Shown: piece by piece, positions 47,248-64,000 of the stretch | How positions within the stretch are numbered: the stretch's first letter is position 1 | Layout: every line of letters begins with the position of its first letter | Assembly: GCF_034190915.1 (NCBI RefSeq) | Contig: NW_026947506.1 | Span: 9,919,501-9,983,500 of the forward strand | DNA: 64,000 nucleotides | Origin: Cavia porcellus | Lineage: Eukaryota; Chordata; Mammalia; Rodentia; Caviidae | Reading direction: 5' to 3' | The notes under the pieces: model-generated | Databases searched by the model: none | Told to the model about the DNA's origin: nothing | What the model saw: only the letters and a program-made list of their open reading frames with translations | Position numbers and translations under genes: made by a program

Positions 47248-47400
47248 AGGGGTTCCCAGTGTTTTCTGTAAAGGGTAAGATAGCAACCGTTTCCATGTCT
47301 GCAGCCTGCATGGTCCGCCGTAGATGCCATGCACATGAATGAGTGTGATTGTGTTTCAATAAAACTTTATTGAGACAAACAGACAGAGGGCCTGGATCAT
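47248..47400 (+). mobile_element. Ancient hAT-Charlie-type DNA transposon relic
   Basis: 'gttttctgtaaagggtaaga', 'tctgcagcctgcatggtccg', 'gattgtgtttcaataaaact' and 'gacagagggcctggat' keep the order of an abundant mammalian hAT MITE whose body reads 'ttctgtaaagggccagatag' and 'caataaaactttattt'. I am sure of the class, not of the subfamily name. Confidence 0.6.
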
Positions 47401-48394
47401 CCCACAAGCACAAAAGGAGTTCATGTTGATATTGGACCTGTCTTCCCCACCATGCCTGCCAAGGGCATTGGGAAGCTTCACTGCAGCATCCTTTGAACCA
47501 GGGAGAATAAAACCCCAAACCGAGGGGACTTTGATAATAATGCTTCCCATACTAAAATGCCCCCTGCGAACAGGTAGTTTTGAGGTTGGTTAATTGAATG
47601 TTTAAGTTGCCTTCCTCAAAGACAGGCCTATACTTGGTGGAAGGTATCCAGCAGCCCAGCTCTTTTGGTGTTGAGGAAACATTTTCCAGATACTGCCCAT
47701 GGGCTTCACCCACCATGATGAGGTGGGTGGAGCAGCCAGGCTGGGGCAGGCAGGTAGATATGTGTGGAAAATCAGTGGTCAGGGTTGATCAAGGGACAAA
47801 GGGTCCCTCCTGAGAAGCCTATGGCTTCCTTACCCAATCCACCAGGTGAGGTTGCAGCCCAGATTCATCCTGCGAGGAGCAGCAGAGTCCAAGAAGAGAG
47901 GAGACAGGCTAGAGAGGGAAAACCCAGGTCAGCAGGCACCATCACAAAAAGCCAGGCCCCCACTGGGTTGACTGGGAGAAATGGGGCCAGAGCAGGGGCT
48001 GTGACCAGGGACACGGTGAATCACCCAAGCCAGAGAAACAGAACTGAAAATGCCCACAGAAAAGGAAGCATGGGGTCATAGGCCAAGAAGACCCTGCCAG
48101 GCTGCGGGGATCAGGAGTGAGCAGACCATGCTGGGGTTCAGGAGTAAGGGCCTTGGGGGCATGTGTGGTAGTGTCACTCTGCGGTCCTCCTTGAAAAACC
48201 CTCAGTACTGTGAGGTGACAGTGGGAGGTTAGGAGCCTGGGCCCTGGGAAGAAGGGAGGGGACTGGGATGTCTGTGCTGCTGCCTCAGTGTCCAGGTGAC
48301 AGCCTATCAGCCAGGTACATGTATCAGGTGCACCCTGTGGGAGCTGGAGGTCTTGCCTTGGGCTTTGAGCACACACAGGGCCTGGCAGGAGGTC

Positions 48395-48790
48395 TGGGAT
48401 CATGCTATAATTTGGTCTAGATTTCTCCCAAGCCTTATGTGGTCATAGGTGGGGGCTTTTTCAGAGGTGGCTGAGTCTAGCATGTGTGATGCTGGATTAA
48501 GAATGGGTGTTTGCTCAATCAGGTCACTGACTGATCTGGAACTGTTCTGCCCCAGCCTGGATACAGTATAAGGGACAGAAAGAGGCTTGTCTTTCTCCCT
48601 TGTTGCTTTACCACCTTGTGCCATGAACTGTTCTCTGTGACACCCCTCTGTCATGTGACATTGTACCTTGGAGCCAGCCAACTATGGACTTAAACTTTTA
48701 CAAACCATGAGCTAAATAAATGTTTCCCCCTTTAACTTTGGGTGCCAGGTATTTGGTGTCAGCAACAAGAAAATTACCTATGACAGCTTG
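48395..48790 (+). mobile_element. MaLR-type solitary LTR
   Basis: It begins 'tataatttggtctagatt' and ends with 'catgagctaaataaatgttt', 'ggtgccaggtatttggtgtc' and 'agcaacaagaaaattacc'. That is the closing part of MaLR LTRs: the poly(A) signal, then 'gtcagg.atttt.gt.acagcaa'. It has no internal region. Confidence 0.7.
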
Positions 48791-49129
48791 GCTTTCAGCT
48801 CTTGGTTCTAACTGTGGGGAGGGTGGCTGGCTCCATCTGCCTGGGCTGTGCGTAGGTGTGGGGTGTCTGGTACAAGGAACACACAGGGATGCAAAGTGTC
48901 CAAGGCAAAAGTGAGGTGACCACCACCCTAGCTCACACAGGGGCTCTGAACTCCACATCCACTGGAGCCCGGTCTTTTTTCTCACTTCCTTTTTCCCTCC
49001 TTACTAACCACCAACTCATTCTCTTTCACTGCCTGTGAGTAATCAGAATCCCAGGAGATGTTTTGGCAAGCAAAGACTTTATAGGAAACAAATGTCCCCT
49101 CAAATTCACACATGGCAGCCCCAGTCTCA

Positions 49130-49535
49130 GGGATGGCATATGTGTGTGTGGGTGTGGGTGCTAGGCCTTTGGGGTGATGGAGAAACTTGCACAGAGCCTG
49201 TATGAAGGGGCTCAGTGCCTGAGGTAGCAGACTCATCAATTTGAGTGACTTGGGAGCCACCCCAGAGGTTGGTGGAGCATATTGGGGTTGTCTGGCTGGA
49301 TAATAGAGGCATAGCCTTGGGGTCTGTGCTGGTCTCTGACCCCTTCTTCCCTGGCACTCCCTGCTCTGCTTCCCAACCACCAAAGTATCTGTTTCCATGT
49401 CCTTCCTCCATGATGTTTAAGCCTTGCAACAAATAACCATCGACTGCATCCCCTAAAACCACAAGCCAGGTTGTCCCTCTACCTCTTTAAGCTGTGTGTC
49501 TGATGTTCTGTCCCAGTAACTGACTAATACAGTAC
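49130..49535 (+). mobile_element. MaLR-type LTR, diverged
   Basis: 'cttcctccatgatgtttaag' and 'tctgatgttctgtcccagta', then 'actgactaatacag', give the LTR 3' end. The left part contains 'cctttggggtgatgg', like the U3 of this family. Confidence 0.5.
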
Positions 49536-52189
49536 TTCTATAAGAGGTGACATAGAAAGCTGATCTCTTTCCACTGCATGAGCCACACACACAGGTGCTG
49601 GATAAACCAGGAATCGGGTCTCACCAGAACCTGAAGCTGGTGCCCTGACCTTGGACTTCCAGGGTCATGAGCAGAGACACAAATGTCTATTGCTTAAGCC
49701 ACACAGCCTATGGAGTCTGTTTCAGCAGCCTGAAGTGGGATGGGGCCTTATGTCTCTGTGCTCCCCTTCTAGATGAGGGGCAGGCTCAGGCCTCGGCTGG
49801 TGAGGCTGGAGTCAGCCTGGCTTGTGCCTTGGCCCTGGAACCTGCAGCGAACACACACTGCACTGTCATCAGCTCTGTGGAGCTGCTGGATTCCTCATTG
49901 CCATGAGGGATGGACAAGGCCAGACGCATGGCCTGGTTTGTCCCCTGTCATAGTTACTGTTGTTTGCCCTGTGCCTTTTGGCTGCACAAAAGCCTTCTTT
50001 GTTTCAAGTGGAAAGCATCTCTCTCTCAGACTCCAAGAGCTGGACTGCCTCCCTCATCTCCAGAGACACAGCAAAGGATCCTCAGGAATGACAAGTCCTG
50101 CTCACGAGAAGCTCGTTTTGCACCCCTCAGGGTCCCACTGCCTGAATTCACTGCTCCTCGCACACGGCCACAGCTTCACTGCAGCACATCTGCCACCGTC
50201 AGCCACAGTGTCAGTCTCTGCTGTGCCCCTTCAAGCCAGCACCTCGCTTGGTACCTGGTCCACACAACAGATGCTTGATAAATGCTGCTAATTGAAACCA
50301 ACTCTGTCCTAAGAATCCTGTTCCCTGAGTTTGTGCTGGTTTAAAAGAGAGGAACATGCACCACTCTAGAAAGAGGAACTAAGCCCGGAGCCTGAAAATA
50401 TCTCACCCAGTTTCCAGGAAGCTGCAAACTGGTGGCCGTGGGCTAGTGGCACCCACACCCTGGATACTATGTTACTTCAGAAACAAGTAGCTATTTAGGG
50501 ACAGATGAGTCATTAAAATGGGGGTACTCGCTGCTTCCTGTGTCGGGGATGATCTGACCAGGGCCTGGCACAGGCTGCCATGGCAGGGGCCTGAGACTGT
50601 CCCAGGCAGCTCCTGCACCTGTTGAGTGGTATTCTAGCTCCGAGAATCCACCTGTCCTGTGAGAAGATCAGGCAAAACTCCTCAAGCATGTGCTTAGCAC
50701 TTGAGGGGTCTCCTGGTCTGCTCTGCAGGTGGCCACTCTGAAGCTGGCAGGACCCTCAGGGGTGGCATGTCCTCAGCTGACACAGAGGAAGGATCCCAGG
50801 CCCCAAACTTGAGCAGGACCAGCAGGTGGACCACCTCTAGGCCTCCTGCCTTCCAGGACAGCCCTTTCCTCTCTGTGTAGCTGTCGGTCCCTTGTCATGA
50901 TGTGACACTTGGGGGAACACCCCACTGATCTAAAACTCAGATTCTGGAAATTCCTCCTCCTCTGTGAAGGTCAGGAGTAGATTCCGTTATAAGGTAGTTT
51001 CTTTAGAAATGACTCACCAATCAGTATCCCAGGTTCTTCTTGCTTTGAAAAAAATAAATTGGACTAACAGTGCCAATAAAGGTGTCAAAAAGTTTATTTG
51101 AAAACTGCAGGGGAAACGAATACGGGAGAAACCAGCTCTGGAGCACAAACTTGGATCAAACAAAGAGAAAAAAAAAGGGTAAAAGCAAAAATAAAAGTAC
51201 ACACTACATGAAGATTTGGTGGGGGCTCCTGTGCAAACTCACGCACAATAGAGGCTTTCTGTGTTAGGCACCCCTGTTTATGCCGGCCGCATCTGATGGA
51301 AGCTCATGAGAAATGCCACATATGGGAGTCCTCAAGTTGCCCTGGGATCTTAGGATTGACCTGTCCTGCTTATTTATCCAAGCTCTTTTGCCACACCCTA
51401 TCTCCCATATCTCCTGATGTTCTTCCCTCCTTCAGACAATGAAAGACATTTGGCCAGCCAGTTAGGCCCCACGGGAGAGCCCCGTTCCAGCCAGTGGGGA
51501 CAGTTCCTCTTTGTCCTATGAGAACACTATCCCCCAGCAGATGAGCAGCCAGGCCAAGGGCTCTGACAGCTGAATAGCTGGCCGACTTTCAGAGAAAGCT
51601 TGACACTTTATGCACAGGAGGGGCTGGGCCAGAAGTTTCACTGTGGCCAAACTGCAGGGTGTGTTTCCTTGGCTGCCTCAGCTGGGAGAGGGATGGATTC
51701 AACCCCAGGAAAAGAGGCCACAGCAGTTTCTCAGACATAGCAACAAGGTTTGGGCTCTGGGCTAAGTTGAGAGAAGAGAAGAATCTGGGGACAGTGAGTA
51801 TCTGCAGTACTGACCAGGTAGCCACTGTCCGGGAGCTGCACGACTACACCCAGGAAGAAGCCCAGAAGGCAGGAACTCAAAGAACTTTCCTCGTTCATCT
51901 TTTGATCCTCACTTTTTTTTGGGGGGGGAGCTTTTGTTGTTATCCCATCTTTACACTTGGGAAGTCAGGGCTCAGAGGGCTCCTGAGCTTTGTCCATATG
52001 GCAGATAAAATCCAGATGCAGTGATTCAGCCTGGGTCTTGGTTCTTGGTAGTCCAAGTTTCCCTTCAGGTGCTCCATTTTGTCATGATCAAGGCAAAAGC
52101 AAACAAGTAAATCAAGAGCAGGCAACACTTCCAGACTTGAGTAACTGAGGACCTTTTCTGAAACAAAATAATTACTTATTGGGGGAATT

Positions 52190-52562
52190 ACGGTTATGGT
52201 TTAGATCTGGATGGCCCCCAAAGCCTCAAGCACTCAGAGATGGAACTTAGGGAAATTGATTGGATCTGGGAGTCCACTGGCTGACTTGGTGCTAGGAGGT
52301 GGGGCCTGGTCAGAAGAAGGGGCTCTGGGGCTGTTGCTTGGGAGGATTTATTGTTTCTTCTGGCTCCTCCCTTCTCTCTCTGCTTCCTGACCACTAAGAG
52401 GTGAGCAGCTATCCTCTGTTAGGCTCTTCGACCATGCCATCTTGCCTTGGAGCAGACCATGCAAGGACTGAAACTTCCAAAATGTGAGCCAGAATAAACT
52501 TTTCCTTTAAGTTGTGTCAGGTATTTTGTTCCAGTGCCAAAGAAAATGAGCAAGATGATTAT
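52190..52562 (+). mobile_element. MaLR-type solitary LTR
   Basis: It begins 'ttatggtttagatctggatg', has 'ctaggaggtggggcctggtc' and 'cttctctctctgcttcctga' in the middle, and ends with 'gtgagccagaataaactttt' and 'aagttgtgtcaggtattttg'. The full order of a rodent MaLR LTR is present. Confidence 0.82.
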
Positions 52563-53014
52563 AAATGACAATTATTTAGATCTCTGGAGCTTGTCCTAAG
52601 GGCACCCAGAAAACCAGGGATCTCTCACCAAAGAGCATCTACTCAATCTCAGTCACCATAACAGTGATAGTCCTCAAGGCTGCCCTGCTTTTTCCCTAAT
52701 AGCTACAGCCAAACACCTCCCCACAGCCTCCTGGCTTAGCTTGAAACTTCTCATTGTTTTTCCTCTGTATTTATGGATCCAGTAGTTTTGAGCACCTGCC
52801 CATCCCCTCCCTGTCATCGCCATACTTGGACTCCCCCAGACCCTGTTCTGAACAAAGCTGTCGCCCAGCCTGAATGGTCTACCTCATCCTTTCTGGCTTC
52901 CTGCTCCTGGGAAGGGTCCAGGAGATGGGAGAGGGGAGAGCACCTGCCTCCTGTGCCTGTAAGAAGGTTTAGGGTCATAGTTAACATCTAGCTGTCCCAA
53001 GACCTCCCATACCT

Positions 53015-53240
53015 ATAGGTGGGACCTTTGGAAGGTGCCTGCATCTTGGGGACATAGCAGCTGACTTGCCCTTACGAGATAGTATCTGCTTGGGAGAGGC
53101 AGTTCAGCAGGCCATCACCTGAAAGGGTTTATCTCCCTGGGACCACCATCATAGACTAAAAGTGTGAGCAAAATAAACCTCTTCTCCTTTAAGTCACGGG
53201 TGCAGGTATTGAGTCCCAGTGGGGAAACAGTGTCTACAGT
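53015..53240 (+). mobile_element. MaLR-type LTR fragment
   Basis: 'gtgggacctttggaaggtgc', then 'gtgtgagcaaaataaacctc' and 'ctttaagtcacgggtgcagg' show an LTR with its poly(A) signal. The left end is truncated. Confidence 0.6.
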
Positions 53241-53724
53241 AAGTCCCACCTGCACACGGAACCACACACCACAGGCAGAGTCAAGGCTCTTGGGTCTAGG
53301 AGTCTCAGGCACAGCTCTGACCGAATGCTGGACCAGGGCAACTCAAAGAAATTTAAAAATAAAATCCCACGTACTCCTGGGACTCAGGCGAATGGCATTA
53401 TATGCTCATAGTTATGCTCTCAGTTGCTATCAGAGAAAGGACATCCAAGCTGAGTCCCTGGCTGAACATAGGGACAAGTATGAAAGCCTGATCTGGTAAA
53501 AAGAGCCCAAGTTCCTGCCCCACACGCTGTAAGGTAAAGGGGAAATACCTAAATGGTCCCAGGGTTAATCACAACTTGTGACCAAGAATGGCTCATGTAG
53601 ACCCACGGGAAATTCCTAGATAACTAGGCTGACAGACAAAAACAAGGAAAAGGGCTTAATATTCTGGAAAAATTGATTGATTTCACAGAATTCATCCAGC
53701 CATAACTATAAGCAATGAATACAT

Positions 53725-53767
53725 TAAAAACAAAACAAAACCAAAAAAAAAAAAAAAAAAAAAAAAC
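53725..53767. repeat. A-rich/poly(A) tract
   Basis: 'acaaaacaaaacc' followed by about 24 A residues. It may be the tail of an older retroposon whose body I cannot identify. Confidence 0.85.
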
Positions 53768-54084
53768 AAGAACCCAGGGAGAGAAGAAGAAAACCAGTAC
53801 CCGAAATCTCCACGTATTTATCTAAATATCCAGGTCACGTATTAAGAACAAATTTTTGAGATATGAAAGGAAGTGCAGGGAGAAAATAGCCAGAAAACTT
53901 AACTTTAGAGGGGTCTAGATGTTGGACGGCTCCAAGTGAAGGGGCGAATGTGTCTGAAGAACTAAAGGAAACCGTACTTAAAGAATTAAAGCACGAGAAC
54001 AATTTACTGACAGAGAACCATGACAGAGGGACAGAGGTTTTTTAAAAAAAGGATCACATTGCATGTTACTATATTTTTCCACTT

Positions 54085-54330
54085 AGACCAAATGCCCAGA
54101 GCAGGCAAAGTTACAGAAAGCAGATTGGTGTCTGCATAGGGCGGGAGGCAGAGGAGGGAGGGACAGCTAGGGGGTCCTGATGTGGGTTTCTTTTTCCGGA
54201 GATGAAAATGCTGTGAATTGCGGTGGTGGTGATGTGGTGAACTTAGATTATAACTATACTGAAAAACCATTTAACTGTGTTCTTTAAACTGGCGAGTGCT
54301 ATGGTACTCAAGTTATAGCTCAGGAAGGAC
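54085..54330 (+). mobile_element. L1 3' UTR fragment
   Basis: 'gcagattggtgtctgcatag', 'tgggtttctttttccggaga', 'tgaaaatgctgtgaattgcg', 'ggtggtggtgatgtggtgaa' and 'aaaccatttaactgtgttct' follow the 3' end of old mammalian L1 elements. Confidence 0.6.
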
Positions 54331-55059
54331 ACTTAAGAAAATTAGAACCAACTGACCAAATAAAAACAAAAGCAAGCTAGGGCTGATGAGAGAGATGACC
54401 CCAGGGTCCGGCTCCCCAGGTTTTGAGTTCCCTGTGGCTTTTGTCTCACTGATGCCCTGGATTCTGGAGTTGGGATGGAGTCCTTGTGGCTGAGTCTGGT
54501 GTGGAAATTCCCTGAGTTTTGTCACCCTGAGGCCCCCCAGCAATAGGGATGCAGTGCCCTCACTGTGACCTGGGATTTGTAGGCTGAAAGCCCTTGGTGG
54601 GGACCCCAACACCCCAGGTCCGGGTTCTCTTGCAGCAACAATGGAATGAGTCCAGGTGGCCCCAGCCCTGTGTCCTGCCCACCACCGTCCCACATCACAG
54701 AGCCTTAGCTCCTATGTGTGCTGAGGGGGGTCTGCAGCCACCGCAGGGCCTGTGATCCTCCTACAGGGGCTGTCTCCACAGCCACTGTACAGGGAACAGG
54801 GACAGGGACCGGGAGGGATCATGGGTGTGAGTGCTCAGGGAGGTCAGGAGGAGCTGGGTGTGGTCGCCTGCTCAAGAGGCGGGGACATTTTCTCAGCTGT
54901 CCCAGAGACTTTGGCAACCTAGCTGCCATCAGCTTTGTTCTCTAACGCTGCACTCAGAGCAGATTTTGTTAACAGGTGATGTCCTCATAAAGCCTAAATG
55001 TCACCTGTATCTCCTGAAGCACATCTCTGTCTGACACACCCTAGCCCGGGTCTGGTGTT

Positions 55060-56443
55060 GGGCTTCCTGGAGTGTTTATTACGCAGCTCTGAGCTCACGC
55101 CTTCGGATTTGTTCTTGGTGACCCAGGGACCGGGCTGCTGTGACACTCAAATGCGGCACCCCGGTGTCACAGGTAATCACAGTCAGATGGGACTCACGTG
55201 TGATGGGCAGGACTTCACCCACCTGGCCCACTTCCCACACCGTCCACTCTCTGAACCGGGTCTGAGCACCATCGGACCCTGCTGTCCTCTGTGTCGAGGA
55301 CTACATGGGGTGCATCCATCAGTCACCGGCCCTTGGAAGTCAAAGGAAGGTGGGTGACTGTAGGGGGACCCAGGTGCAGACACCACCAGCCTCCATGGGG
55401 CCTTATTGCCACACCTGTGAAAGACAACACCTGGAGAAGTCATAGTGGGGACAGGTGTCCCTCTGCAGATTGTGAGCCTTGTGGTCAGGGTCTCGCCAAG
55501 CCCCTCCCACTGCTGCTTTGTGCTGACCATGACCAACAAATCTGCTCTTCTAGGAGTGGCCTCGAGGACAAGTGCATCTTTCTGAAGTGGACACCATACC
55601 GCCAGTCCTTAACTGAGAAATATCTGGTTGTGACTCCTTCCTTCCTGCTGGTTTGCTTCCTTTCTGATGCCCATAGTGCAGCTGCCCACCACCCTCCGGG
55701 CCTCCTCCTGCCTCTTGGCCTTCTTCCCTCTCACTGTGAACAGCCCTGTGTGCATCCCATGTCCCCACAGCGAGGCCACTTATCGTGCTGTGGCTGCGTC
55801 AGCTCCGCCCCAGGTCCTGAAGGCGCACAGCTAGCCTTACAGGATGCACCTGGGCTCTTGTCTGCTGTAGTCTTGGGAGGCCCAGGACCCTCAGGGGTGC
55901 CTCTGGAGTGAGCAGCTCCCACATTCCAGTTCTCCTGGCAGTGGACACAGAGCAGCATGATCCCCTGGTGGCTTCAAGATTCAGCAGCTGCTCCAGCCCT
56001 GAAGTCTGCAGCCTGGGTCCCCACTGCAGTGGTCTCTGTTGGGACTCAAGGCCTCCTTGGACACCTGCCTTCCAGCCTACACCTGATCTGGCTGCCACTG
56101 TGTCCCTGGCCCTGGGGTCTCAGAGGTGGGTTTGCAGCAGAGGCTCTGGATGAAGTACAGGGGCAGCCTGGTGGCATCTGCCAGTCAATGTCCTCTGTGC
56201 AGAGGGGCCAGCGATAGTGACCCTGCAGCCAGTGTGCACTGGGAGCCACCATCTTAGCACCTGGGGCCAGGAGGGAAGCCAGGAGGAAGATGTTTCCTGG
56301 TACCTTCTAGGTCATCACACCTCCAACAGCCCTGATGGCCTAGAGGTCCGGCCACCATGGAGTGTCTGGTCACTCTGGAGAACCTAACTGTGAAGGCCCC
56401 ATGGGTCCCTGCAGGTCATGGACTGTTTCCCTTGCCGAGCTGC
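55060..56443 (-). other. TMEM72: Presumed TMEM72 3' UTR
   Basis: Sequence from the stop codon to the candidate poly(A) signal. It has several overlapping chance frames and no conserved protein. The extent depends on which poly(A) signal is used. Confidence 0.4.
55076..55081 (-). terminator. TMEM72: Candidate TMEM72 poly(A) signal
   Basis: Plus-strand TTTATT gives AATAAA on the minus strand, 1.36 kb after the TMEM72 stop. It is the first clear hexamer I see in that direction. Confidence 0.4.
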
Positions 56444-61302
<4,859 letters not shown>

Positions 61303-62335
61303 CTGAGGAGTGAGAGGAGAGGCAGAGTTGTCCAGGCGCCCACACAGTGGTACTGCCCTGTAGAGGGCCTCGGCTGTGGGGAGCCATCTCCCTTGGCTGA
61401 GGCTGGTCATTTCTTCTCCATGGCATCAGTGGCTGGGGCTGAGAAGGCACAGGAGAGCCCAGGGGCCAGCCCTTGTGTTTCCACAGAGCAGCTTAGTGGT
61501 GCCAACATCCCTGGGTGCTCCTGCTTTTGAAATGCAGCTGTGCCCCTGCACACATCGTCCTTCTAAAACCCTCACTGTCCTGTGCTCTGTGTCTGAGCTG
61601 CAGTGTGTAGCCAGGGCAGACCTGTCCCACCCATCTCTCACCTAGCTGCCTGCCAGCACAACCCTTTGTCTCTAGTGGACATGATGGCTGCATCTCACAC
61701 ACACTCGTGGCTCTGGGTCTGGTGCTGGTCACACCACCAGGTCCCCTCCTCTCCCTTCCTTCCCTGCATTGGTGCATGCACTGGAACATCAGCCAGCACA
61801 GCTTTGACTTGCCCAGCTGCAGTTGAGGACACCATAGGGACAGTGTGTGGCCCTTGTACAGGCTTCTCTGCTCCCTTGTGGTCACACCTGTGTTTCTCTC
61901 TCTGGTGACACCACTGTGCATGTGCCCTGCCCACTGCTCCCCAGAGACAGCCATTGTTCCTCTCTTTCCTGGGTCCTGGCCCTTCCTCTCTGCCCACAGA
62001 GATACCCTGTGGACTCCCCTTCTCATGTCCTGTGTGAAAGGGACTCTTTATTTCCTGTACAGCAGGAAGGAGTCACCTGCACCTCATTGTCACTCTGGGC
62101 AATGTTGGGAGAGGAGAATCAAGCCCCTCGATCTAGGCAGGACGAGGAGGCAATGCTGTCTGACACAGGGCTTGGGTACCTTCCCTGCCACAGGGCAAGT
62201 GTGCCGGGAACTATATGCTCCACCCCAAGTCCTGCTCTGCTCTGGTGCCAGCCAGAGCTGTGACAGTAGCCATCCTCCCCATCACCATGGTGTTGGCTTT
62301 CTCAGTGATGAGTGTCTCAGAGCATGCATGTGCAT

Positions 62336-62369
<34 letters not shown>
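62336..62369. repeat. (CA)n microsatellite
   Basis: About 17 CA units in TMEM72 intron 1. Confidence 0.96.
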
Positions 62370-62371
<2 letters not shown>

Positions 62372-62589
62372 GTCACCCATGCCCCTGATCTTCCCATATC
62401 ACAGAGGGGCACAGTAAAGCTCATGACCTTCACCACATTACTTGTGCTGGGAACAGAGGATTCAGGGCCCAAGCTGGTGTCTTCGGGTTCCTGGAGCTGG
62501 GCCCCACGCCTACTGCCCAATAGGGTGAGTGAGTGTGGGTGCTGGCGAGTGTGTGCATGTGCTGTGCAGTCAGAGGCCACTAACCCAGC

Positions 62590-62760
62590 ACCCACCATGC
62601 ACTCTGTTCTGGCGCAGCACCTGCCATTTGTTACCTCATCTGGTCATTGTACCAATCACCCCCATTTTACAGCCGAGGAAACAGAGGCACAGACAGTATC
62701 AGCAAAGCAGTCAGCAGCCATAGAGACCCGGGTCAGATGCTGCGCTGCAGTCTCACGTTT
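62590..62760 (+). mobile_element. MIR-type SINE
   Basis: 'tgccatttgttacctcatct', 'cccccattttacagccgagg' and 'aaacagaggcacagacagta' are very close to the MIR core. One of the best-kept MIR copies in the window. Confidence 0.8.
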
Positions 62761-64000
62761 TCCAGTTAATACCTGAATTGCTCTGTCTCCCCAAGACTCA
62801 GTTTCCCCATTGTACCTCTGGCACAGAATAGAGAGGAGGATTTGGTGAGCTCCATACAGGAGTGCAGTGAACTTGCTTGTTAGTTTTTGGTAATAAGGGG
62901 TCACCCTGTCTGCAGAAGGAGAACTCCCCACTCAGGGATGGGGTCTGGCTTCCAGAAGGGCCTCTGACTCAGGGCCAGGGGCTGAGCTTGTGCCTTCTTT
63001 GGGCAGGCAGTGGTCATGGTCTTGGCTGAGCTGTGTGGTTGGGCTAGTGACAGGCAGGTGACAGGAAGGATCTTAGAACCCAGTCCTCCTCCTGCTGTGC
63101 ACTATTGGCATGTGGAGGGCAGTCCTGGTGGGTAGTCACAGGAGCCTCAGGTGTCTGGGTCTGGGAGCTCTCTAGATGTGCCAGTTGCTTTCTGTCCCCA
63201 AGATGCCACCACACACCCAAATTGCAGCGGCCCTTTGTGCGCATCCTGTTCAATCTGCACATCTGTTAGGTGGGAACGGGCAGCCCTGATACTCATGAGA
63301 AGCCCAATAGGTCCCCAGGTGCAGCACCTGCACAGATGCATAGGGTACAGGGAGGGGAGAAGCCAGAGTCTGGGAGCGAGTGAGGGTGGTGGCCACTGGG
63401 CCCTGACCCCCAGCAGGGGTCAGAGAATGACAGGGATGAGGATGGTGAGGGCCACAGGACTTTCCTGGAGCCTCCTGGGCACTGCAGGGGAACCTGAAGA
63501 GGGAGCCCCAAGTTAGTCCTGACAGTGGAGTCCTGCATCCCCCAAGCCCAGCTGTGGAAGGGTTCACAGTCTGTATCAGCCCAAGGTAAGAAGCCACCTC
63601 TCAGTGCCTCCCTGACCCTGGCACCCATGGTCTTCCTGATTGTCAGAGAGCTCAAAGCTGGGGGCCTTTGGAGCTTCAGTCACAAAGGATCTCAGGTCCC
63701 CTTCGTGCCAGGGATCTGGAAAGCATGAGGCTGCCCAGGAAGTGCCCAACTGAGCCAGGGCAGACAGTCCAGATCCACAATCAAAGAGATGCCAAGGACC
63801 GGAGCAGCCCCAGGGCTTTGGGATGGACCCGCATCCTTTGCCAAGTGGTCATGGGACAGATGCACATTATTTGCACCAGGGTGAAGCTGTTTCCCAAACC
63901 CTGTATCTAGGCTTAGCAGCGTGACTTCCTTTAGGCCTCAGGGTGCTACCAGGCACAATACAAACAGGCATTCAACAGCTCCAAAGCCAGCGCCTCAAGC

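Larger units (their letters stand above)
41961..55070. other. Intergenic region between RASSF4 promoter and TMEM72 3' end
   Basis: About 13 kb. The recognisable content is repeats: a hAT-type relic near 47.3 kb, several MaLR-type LTRs (48.4, 49.1, 52.2 and 53.0 kb), a poly(A)-rich tract at 53.7 kb and an L1 3' end near 54.1 kb. No exon of a known protein was found. Enhancers or non-coding transcripts cannot be judged by eye. Confidence 0.6.
61303..64000 (-). other. TMEM72: TMEM72 intron 1 (partial)
   Basis: I looked for an exon encoding the family's N-terminus, followed by a donor, and did not find one, so it should lie past 64000. Only a MIR relic and a (CA)n tract are recognised here. Confidence 0.6.

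Noticed and set aside
61303..64000. TMEM72 exon 1
   Set aside because: I searched by eye for a minus-strand stretch encoding the family's N-terminus before a donor and found none; it is probably outside the window.

Overview
The window is a piece of a mammalian, most likely rodent, chromosome. It has spliced genes with GT-AG introns, two CpG islands, AATAAA poly(A) signals, MIR/LTR/hAT relics, and many B1-like and ID/tRNA-type SINEs, some joined as B1-dID dimers of the style seen in squirrels, beavers and kangaroo rats. The exact species cannot be fixed from the sequence. Gene content and order (ZNF22, RASSF4 with DEPP1 nested on the opposite strand, TMEM72) match the segment I know from human 10q11.21, here read in reverse orientation. 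All gene identities rest on recalled family sequences, not on a search.

Layout. Positions 1-8100 hold no gene I can support: repeats, simple sequence and the distal 3' side of ZNF22. ZNF22 (minus) has one coding exon at 8584-9312, a 5' exon inside a CpG island near 11.3 kb, and a three-copy tandem repeat at the start of its 3' UTR. A gene-free stretch of about 3.5 kb follows. RASSF4 (minus) runs from a poly(A) signal at 15.34 kb to a CpG-island promoter at 41.6 kb. One non-coding and ten coding exons could all be placed with consistent phases, giving an intact 321-residue protein. DEPP1 (plus) lies entirely in a RASSF4 intron, with its own TATA box, two exons and poly(A) signal. From 42 to 55 kb there are only repeats and unassigned DNA. 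TMEM72 (minus) occupies 55.1 kb to beyond the right edge; its last four coding exons are present and the first is outside the window.

How the genes relate. RASSF4 couples a Ras-association domain to a SARAH domain, and DEPP1 is a FOXO-responsive stress and autophagy protein, so their convergent, nested arrangement allows transcriptional interference, but nothing in the sequence proves it. ZNF22 is a five-finger DNA-binding protein. TMEM72 is a small multi-pass membrane protein of poorly known function.

I found no new multi-gene system; this is a conserved vertebrate locus. The points most worth a second look are small: loss of the PTS2 histidine in DEPP1; a triplicated block of about 155 bp beginning at the ZNF22 stop codon; a 77-bp near-perfect inverted duplication inserted in a minisatellite of RASSF4 intron 1, next to a perfect 106-bp tandem duplication and a displaced 25-bp copy; and a four-codon uORF spanning the RASSF4 exon 1/2 junction.
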